Assembly: GCA_025617745.1 (NCBI GenBank)
Contig: CM046858.1
Coordinates: forward strand, 47,381,197-47,445,196
Length of the DNA: 64,000 bases
Direction of reading: 5' to 3'
From: Heliocidaris erythrogramma
Lineage: Eukaryota > Echinodermata > Echinoidea > Camarodonta > Echinometridae
Shown one piece after another: positions 58,301-64,000 of this stretch. The position numbers and the translations under genes were made by a program. Every line of letters starts with the position of its first letter. Position 1 is the first letter of the stretch. The notes beneath the pieces are model-generated. The model was not told the origin of the DNA, made no database searches, and worked only from the letters and a program-made list of their open reading frames with translations.

Positions 58301-61300
58301 CTACGACAGTCACACTGACCACATAGATTCAACTTGAGTCTTTCAAGGCAGTGTATAGACAATAGGCAATGTTACCTCATGGGCAATGAAGTCATCTGGT
58401 AGTTTGGACAACATATCATCACAGATCCTGTAAACAGCAGACTCACGGGTCTCTCCACCACCTCCTCCACTGTCCTTGGGTTGGATGTTCAGAATCGTCT
58501 CCAACACCTAACAACCAAGCAACAAAACAACAAGAAAATAGGAATTAGTTCTATGTCACACCCAAAAGGTAATTACCAGCGATAGTCTCTATGTCTGTAG
58601 TTCAGACATCTTCTTCACACCATCCTGAAGAATTTGTGCAATCAGAAGCAAGAAACAGTTTGTTGTATATCACAGTATCGCATTGGGGGTTGATTACTTG
58701 GAAGAAAGAAAGAGTCATCAAGAAAAAAATATGCATGCCATATTGCTACAGAGTCTGATAAGTGCTTGTGAGACATGTATCATCTATTTTGAGGGAAGTG
58801 ATGACTATTTCATATCCCAAACAGCCTTGCTTCAGGGCTGAATGAGATTCTTCCCTCTAAGTTAAAGTCATCATCTAGAGGGGAAATGGACAGAGTGTCA
58901 TTCTGCTTTTAACACAGGATAACTTAAATGATTGAAATGGCTATACATATTAATGTATTTTTCAACAAAATTGTGTGAAGTTGACAAATTAGAATTGAAC
59001 TCGTATTCAAAATATTTTATAATGTGCACAATATTCTATTCATCAATGACACTATTCTTCAGTAAGCTTTCAAAAACATTGGAGAAAACTTAAAGTTTAG
59101 GGAGAAGCACAAATTTGAGGTAAATACACCTAGCATAATCCATTGGATATGATTTTATTCTGGTATAACACTCATTTTCTGCAGATTCCAGCCTGAGATA
59201 CCTCGGTCTTCTTATTCAACCAGTTAAAGCATGTCTTACCTCAGTAGCCATGTTGGTAGAGTAGGTGATATCAGCATTAGGATGAAGACCAAATGCCTCT
59301 GGAGAATCAGTCAAAGGCAGCCCATCAATGGCAGTACGGTATTCCTCTACTGTACGACACTTGGGAATGGTGTATCCTGCACACACATGGTAACAAAAAA
59401 TCAATGAGAGGTATGCATGGATGTTCATACTGTATTTACATCAGTATCTAGAGGAGGTCTGGTTCATCATAAATGTGATATTTCAAATCAGAATAAATGT
59501 TGTAATCACATAGGGATTACGAAAAACACAAGACATCTTAGCTCCTGTATAAAATACATCAACTTTTCATGAAACACCAAGATTTGTCCCCGATTTCTAC
59601 TGTGGAAACATGAATTAAAATTTATTATCACTATTGGCTAAATATGATTGAAGGCAGTCTTCAACTGATCTAATAATGTCAGTTTGCAAAATCAATATCA
59701 ATTACATGAGACAACATTCTGTGAGTTAGGGTCAGAGGATTAGCAAAGTTTTTAGATCGTACAAGTTCACAGGGCAAGAAACTTACCAGTGTAAAACTTG
59801 AACTTGTCACTGAACATATCTTCCGAGAACCACACTTTGCAGTAGGTATTGAGAAGACGCTTGTCGTAGTCATCAGTCACACGGCCGCCATACTGGACCT
59901 CACCAAACATGTAACGGACAGTATTCCAAGAGATACCCTGGAGAGGTAATATAACAACATGTATTTAATGTAGAGAAGTTTCTGTAACATTTAAGCCAAG
60001 GTTCAAAGGTGTGTATGACTTATTACCCAAACCAAATCATGCCTCAAGACTTATCTATTTCAACAGTTGTGTCCACACTGACTAAATTGGAAAAGCCTGT
60101 GCATTTTAATTTGTTTTTTTTTTTATAAAACAAAAATATGGCACCATATGAATGCTGTTAGAATCATCATCAACATCATCATAGTAAACCCATTTTGCAA
60201 TGCTGTTGGGTAAGGACTTAGTCCTAAAAATATGTTACAGAATAAAAATAACCCTTATTCATAAGTTTTATTTGGTACATACATTATCAATGTAATACAA
60301 GTTTTAATGATCAAATAACACACATGTAAATGTAGGTCTATTGTTAACAATAAAAAAATTATCCTGAGTCATTCTCCTTGTTCTTTCTTACTATTACATT
60401 TTAGAAAAAAATTAAATTTAATTCCAAAGCGAACCATCCAACAAAATTGTACAATTGTACCTTCTTGGGGTCAAGGTCATCTAGATGGTTGTTGACAAAC
60501 TGAACACTAGCTGTAAAGTCTGCTTGGTTGAACTCATAGGGAATGTTCCAGCCAAGAGGACCGAACTTGCGCCTCTCTTGCACAGTGGTGTGGAGGAAGG
60601 CAACACCATACAGCACTGGCTTCCACTGGGGCAGGTTGGAGATCTCCAGTTGCTCCTGTATATACAAAGATAATGGAAAAGTGACTTCTTTAATTCAGCC
60701 ATTCAGGATACTAAATTATGTATGTGACATACTGACAATCATCACATTTCATCCACTTTACCGTTATAAAATGACAATGACTAACATTGAATCACATATG
60801 ATCTCATGAAAATAATCATCAGACAAGTGTGAACACAAAGGTTGTGATCAAAATACGTACATTTTGTCATCTGCAATAATAATTATAAAACTGAAAACAT
60901 TTGTGAATGCTTGAGCAAATCAAAGTGTAAACATCACTGATTGTTCTGAATTTAAAACTTTCACCTAAGTTGCCAAACAAACATCGGATCATTTTATAAA
61001 GACGTCATACCTGACTGACACCAGCATAGGTTCTCTTGAGTCCAGCCTTGATTCCTTGAGGTGGTTCATTGGTGAACTTGATACCTGACTGAAGCAGGTT
61101 GATAGGGAACTTGGGATGCACCTCAGTGGTGATCCAGAGACGGAAGGCATCGTGACATGGATCAGTGGTAGTCACCTATAAACAAAATGCATTCAAAATA
61201 AAGATAAACTTTAATATAGATTATCTAGACTAAAGCAGATTGACAGGGAACTTAGGATGCACCTCAGTGGTGATCCAGAGACGGAAGGCACCATGACATG

Positions 61301-64000
61301 ATTCAGTGGTAGTCACCTACAAACACGACATCCAAAATAGAGATAAACTGCCATATCGCCTGTTGAGAGCCAGAAGGGTATTAACTCGGTGTTGAAGTAT
61401 TTGAGTTAACGCCCTTCTGGCTCCAAACAAACAATATTGTCCGCAGAGAGCAGAAGGGCAAAACTATAGGATAGAAGTTATTGACCTTCATGCTATTAGC
61501 AGAAAAAGTACATGCAGTAACATCGCAAAGATTACAGGCTGAAGGAATCTGCTTTGAATTACCACAAAGGTTAGAGATACAATATTGTCCTCATACACAC
61601 TACATGTATATGCTACTCAATTTTGAAAGGATTTTATAGATGTATATGGTCATGCCATTCTATCGGACAGCTCGGAAAGCAATTATACATGGGTGGTCTT
61701 ATCGTTTCCAAAAGTTGATCCATGAAACCTACACCAAGATGGAGCTTTTGCAGGAGGGCCTATCCTCTCTCTTAACCTGCCATCCCAAACCCAACCACCC
61801 TCTTACCTAACAACTACTATCACATCACCTCCTTTCCCAAGGACCCTCACACCCAGCGACCCTCTAACCTAACAACTACTATCACATCACCTCCTTTCCC
61901 AAACACCCTCACACCCAGCGACCCTCTAACCTAACAACTACTATCACATCACCTCCTTTCCCAAACACCCTCACACCCAACGACCCTCTAACCTAACAAC
62001 TACTATTACATCACCTTCTTTCCCAAGCACCCTCACACCCAGCGACCCACTTACCGTTTCCAGAAGTTCATCCATGAAACCTAGACCAAGATGGCAGTTC
62101 TGCAGAAGCACCCAACCACCTTCAGCCTGGAAAGAACTCAAGAGACGTCTGGCATGGACTTCTTGACCTTGCCCCATGCTGATAGCACGACAACCTGACA
62201 AGTTGAAAGAAAGATATTTTGCTCTTCATTTAGAGATCAATAAATACCATGCATTTAACTACAGGTGTATGACATCAGAACATACTTAACAATGTATTAA
62301 GATATCTGGACAAATAATGCATTAGCTGCAACACTGGTTAGAGAACCTAGGATATCAAAATATATTGAGAAATGTATTATTGTGTAGTTCACTACAGCTT
62401 TGGATTTCAGGAATTTAGAATGTGCCATTATTCCCATCTACTTCAAAATACATTGAATCACTTGGAATGAAATTCTAAAGAATTTCAACAATGAAAAGTT
62501 CCTCAGCAATTCAAAACAAAAATGAAAGTTCTTAAACATACCCATACAATGACAGATATATTATATTTACAGATAAATGGATTCACGCTTGAAAATTGCA
62601 TCATATTCAAAGTTATCGCATAAATTTGTCACACCCATACTTACGGAGGTTCATCTTCTTCGCGAGTGATTCAATGGAGGCTGTAGGATCAGATCCCATG
62701 GATAGGAAACAAATGAGAGGGACCTTCTTCTCACTCTCCTCCCACATGGTCTCCAGATTCAAGATAACACCCTCAGCATACTAAACACAGAAAACAAGAA
62801 TCAGGAAAATAATAACGAAAATATAATGCAAGTAATGCATAGCATAATTGCAACATCAAATATATTTTGGCACTTACAGGAAAAGCAGAAATACAATTTC
62901 GTAAAACGGGGTAAGTAGGAACAACCAGAGTGAATAGGAACAAAACCTGGAAGAGTGTTTTGACAAAGTTTTTGCCTCTAGATTCATTATAAATGAAACA
63001 GTGAAAAGGGTCTGCTTCAATACTAGGAAAAAATATTTTGTCAGGAAGCTTTTAAAATTGTTCTTCCTATTCACCCCGTATTACGGTATGTCATAAGTAA
63101 CCTGTAGTGATAGGAAAGATTAAATGCTTTCATAACAAGCATACTATGACAAACTTGGGTTTAAATTGTTCTCTAATATATTTAAAAAAAATTTTCAGAG
63201 TGTCATATAATTCATGGTGTCTTAGAGTATCGAAAGATGGACTGAAAATTTTGAGCCGACAACATACAAGTATAGCTTTGACCCGAGGCTCCTTGAAAAC
63301 TTACTCTCATTCAAGCTCACCTTTTTTATATCACTACAAGCACGCAACTTGATACAATTTCTGTTTGTAGTACTTTAAAGGAGAATGAAACCCCCAAAAT
63401 AAATGCATTTTAATAGAAGCAGAAAAATCAAAGAAGCATATCAGTGAAAGGTTGAGGAAAAACGGACAACTAATAAAAAAAGTTATGAATATTTGAAATC
63501 CTAAAATGACGATAATTCAATTTTCTTTTTTTAAAAGCTGAAATCTGCTAATTTCTTATTCAGTACCTATAAAGAGAGAGAGAGCACATACATTTCATAG
63601 CATCTCATTAGCATAATGAGTATGCTGCAAATTTCATTTAGCGCTTTAGGTTTTTAAAAATGTTCATAACTTTTTTATTCTTTATCCGTTTTTCCTCAAA
63701 CTTTCAGTGATATGCTTTGAAGATTTTCTGCTTCTGTTAAAGTGCATACAAGTTTGGGGTTTCATTCTCCTTGAAATCAATATAATTATCATTTTGTTTT
63801 GTACATATCATAAAATTGAGATGTAAAACAGTAAACTAAAGCTTACTCTGACACCAATGGAGTCAGCTATGTACTTCCTGGCCTGTGGGATGGCTCTGTC
63901 TGGACACCAGGAGCGGACCAGAAGCAGCTTCCTGTAGACATCCAGTGAGGTGGAATAGCCATCAGGTATGGTAGCTTCCTCCGGGGCATCCTCATCAAAC
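55020..64000 (-). CDS. DNAH5/DNAH8: Axonemal dynein heavy chain, DNAH5/DNAH8 type, C-terminal 653 aa
   Basis: Twelve minus-strand exons in consistent phase run off the right edge: 63847-64000, 62645-62780, 62055-62194, 61011-61175, 60461-60655, 59787-59937, 59240-59376, 58376-58507, 57366-57578, 56982-57110, 56173-56299, 55020-55303. They encode the D6/AAA6 region ([32 protein letters not shown]) and the dynein C-terminal domain. Signatures are [54 protein letters not shown] and [14 protein letters not shown]. The family is the outer-arm heavy chain that powers ciliary and flagellar beating. The shared residues do not separate DNAH5 from DNAH8. No stop or frameshift was seen. The rest of this roughly 4,600-residue protein lies outside the window. 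Confidence 0.95.
55513..55548. repeat. (TGAA)n microsatellite
   Basis: About eight gaat repeats in the last intron of the dynein gene. Confidence 0.9.
56173..56299 (-). CDS. DNAH5/DNAH8: Dynein heavy chain exon
   Basis: Encodes [20 protein letters not shown], then [18 protein letters not shown]. The donor is G|GTATGT. Confidence 0.94.
56982..57110 (-). CDS. DNAH5/DNAH8: Dynein heavy chain exon
   Basis: Encodes [19 protein letters not shown] and [17 protein letters not shown]. Forty-three whole codons. Confidence 0.95.
57366..57578 (-). CDS. DNAH5/DNAH8: Dynein heavy chain exon
   Basis: Encodes [16 protein letters not shown] and [20 protein letters not shown], both strongly conserved. Seventy-one whole codons. 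Confidence 0.95.
58376..58507 (-). CDS. DNAH5/DNAH8: Dynein heavy chain exon
   Basis: Encodes [20 protein letters not shown] followed by [17 protein letters not shown]. The Gly run is in the position found in DNAH5/8. Confidence 0.93.
59240..59376 (-). CDS. DNAH5/DNAH8: Dynein heavy chain exon
   Basis: Encodes [20 protein letters not shown] and [17 protein letters not shown]. The [10 protein letters not shown] motif is diagnostic. Confidence 0.94.
59787..59937 (-). CDS. DNAH5/DNAH8: Dynein heavy chain exon
   Basis: Encodes [20 protein letters not shown] and TDDYDKRLL, conserved in dynein heavy chains. The donor is G|GTAAGT. Confidence 0.94.
60461..60655 (-). CDS. DNAH5/DNAH8: Dynein heavy chain exon
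   Basis: Encodes [20 protein letters not shown] followed by [14 protein letters not shown], the highly conserved C-terminal domain entry. Sixty-five whole codons. Confidence 0.95.
61011..61175 (-). CDS. DNAH5/DNAH8: Dynein heavy chain exon
   Basis: Encodes [19 protein letters not shown] and [20 protein letters not shown], conserved in all axonemal heavy chains. Its first half has a degenerate second copy upstream at 61230-61316. Confidence 0.94.
61230..61316 (-). pseudogene. Partial duplicate of dynein exon 61011-61175
   Basis: About 130 bp covering the acceptor and first half of the neighbouring exon is repeated in tandem. The copy still reads [20 protein letters not shown] in frame from a tag|GTG acceptor, then hits a stop and has no donor. 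It is a non-functional exon fragment that could act as a decoy splice acceptor. Confidence 0.75.
61698..61770 (-). pseudogene. Degenerate duplicate of the 3' part of dynein exon 62055-62194
   Basis: The plus strand closely resembles 62053-62110 (cgtttcca.aagtt.atccatgaaacc) and then decays. It lies on the other side of the 61-bp minisatellite from the real exon, suggesting local duplication together with the repeat. Confidence 0.6.
61795..62048. repeat. ~61-bp minisatellite, about four copies
   Basis: Units containing taacaactactatcac, acctcctttcccaa and cctcacacccagcgaccctc repeat head to tail, ending at the donor of the dynein exon 62055-62194. Confidence 0.85.
62055..62194 (-). CDS. DNAH5/DNAH8: Dynein heavy chain exon with GQGQEVHAR motif
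   Basis: Encodes [18 protein letters not shown] and [20 protein letters not shown], the hallmark dynein AAA6 segment. A 61-bp minisatellite begins just past its donor. Confidence 0.94.
62645..62780 (-). CDS. DNAH5/DNAH8: Dynein heavy chain exon with AAA6 P-loop-like segment
   Basis: Encodes [20 protein letters not shown] followed by [26 protein letters not shown] is the dynein D6 motif. The donor is C|GTAAGT. Confidence 0.92.
63374..63775. mobile_element. 400-bp palindromic element, aaggagaatgaaacccc ends
   Basis: Inverted ends aaaggagaatgaaacccc / ggggtttcattctcctt. Arms share agcagaaaa and catatcagtgaaa with the 20.46 and 24.78 kb elements. Confidence 0.85.
63847..64000 (-). CDS. DNAH5/DNAH8: Dynein heavy chain exon, partial at right edge
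   Basis: Encodes [20 protein letters not shown] and then [12 protein letters not shown], conserved in DNAH5/8 chains. The donor is AGA|GTAAGC. The 5' end is cut by the window. Confidence 0.9.

Overview
This 64 kb window is animal nuclear DNA: AT-rich, with short exons bounded by GT/AG splice sites in long introns, many microsatellites and poly-C tracts, and a dense load of small palindromic transposons. An echinoid (sea urchin) is the best fit. Supporting points are a Gmr1-type retrotransposon (integrase before reverse transcriptase), a Merlin DNA transposon, and a histone-type 3' end signal whose downstream purine element is one base from the sea urchin form. The species call is inference.

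Layout. (1) 1-17.3 kb: no gene recognised; microsatellites, poly-C MITEs, hairpin MITEs, SINE pieces and a TTCCGAA-motif array. (2) 17.4-26.8 kb, minus strand: eight exons of UBE3D (HECT-like E3 ubiquitin ligase) in consistent splice phase, ending in a 21-nt coding exon; the first exon was not found. (3) 27.3-28.1 kb: 5'-truncated LINE. (4) 28.75-35.94 kb: a Merlin element with ~330-410 bp terminal inverted repeats and a damaged, probably intron-containing IS1595-like transposase gene. That gene has a histone-like promoter and a canonical histone mRNA 3' stem-loop. Its long second intron holds a truncated Gmr1-like pol. (5) 36-41.9 kb: fold-back and nested palindromic elements, one carrying tRNA-like sequence in both arms. 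(6) 39.44-50.08 kb, plus strand: a complete nine-exon Cys-loop ligand-gated channel gene (460 aa), nicotinic-receptor-like but lacking key agonist-site residues. (7) 51.3-52.6 kb: MITEs and a ~160 bp tandem array interrupted by a MITE. (8) 55.0-64.0 kb, minus strand: the last twelve exons (653 aa) of an axonemal outer-arm dynein heavy chain of the DNAH5/DNAH8 type, running off the right edge, with two degenerate partial exon duplications.

The three host genes have no evident functional link: a ubiquitin ligase, a neurotransmitter-type channel and a ciliary motor. The transposons record several datable nestings. Two copies of one TA-inserting MITE, one interrupted and one intact, serve as filled and empty sites for each other. 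The most unusual feature is the histone-like expression signals around the Merlin transposase. All protein identifications come from reading translations against remembered family features; no database search was run.
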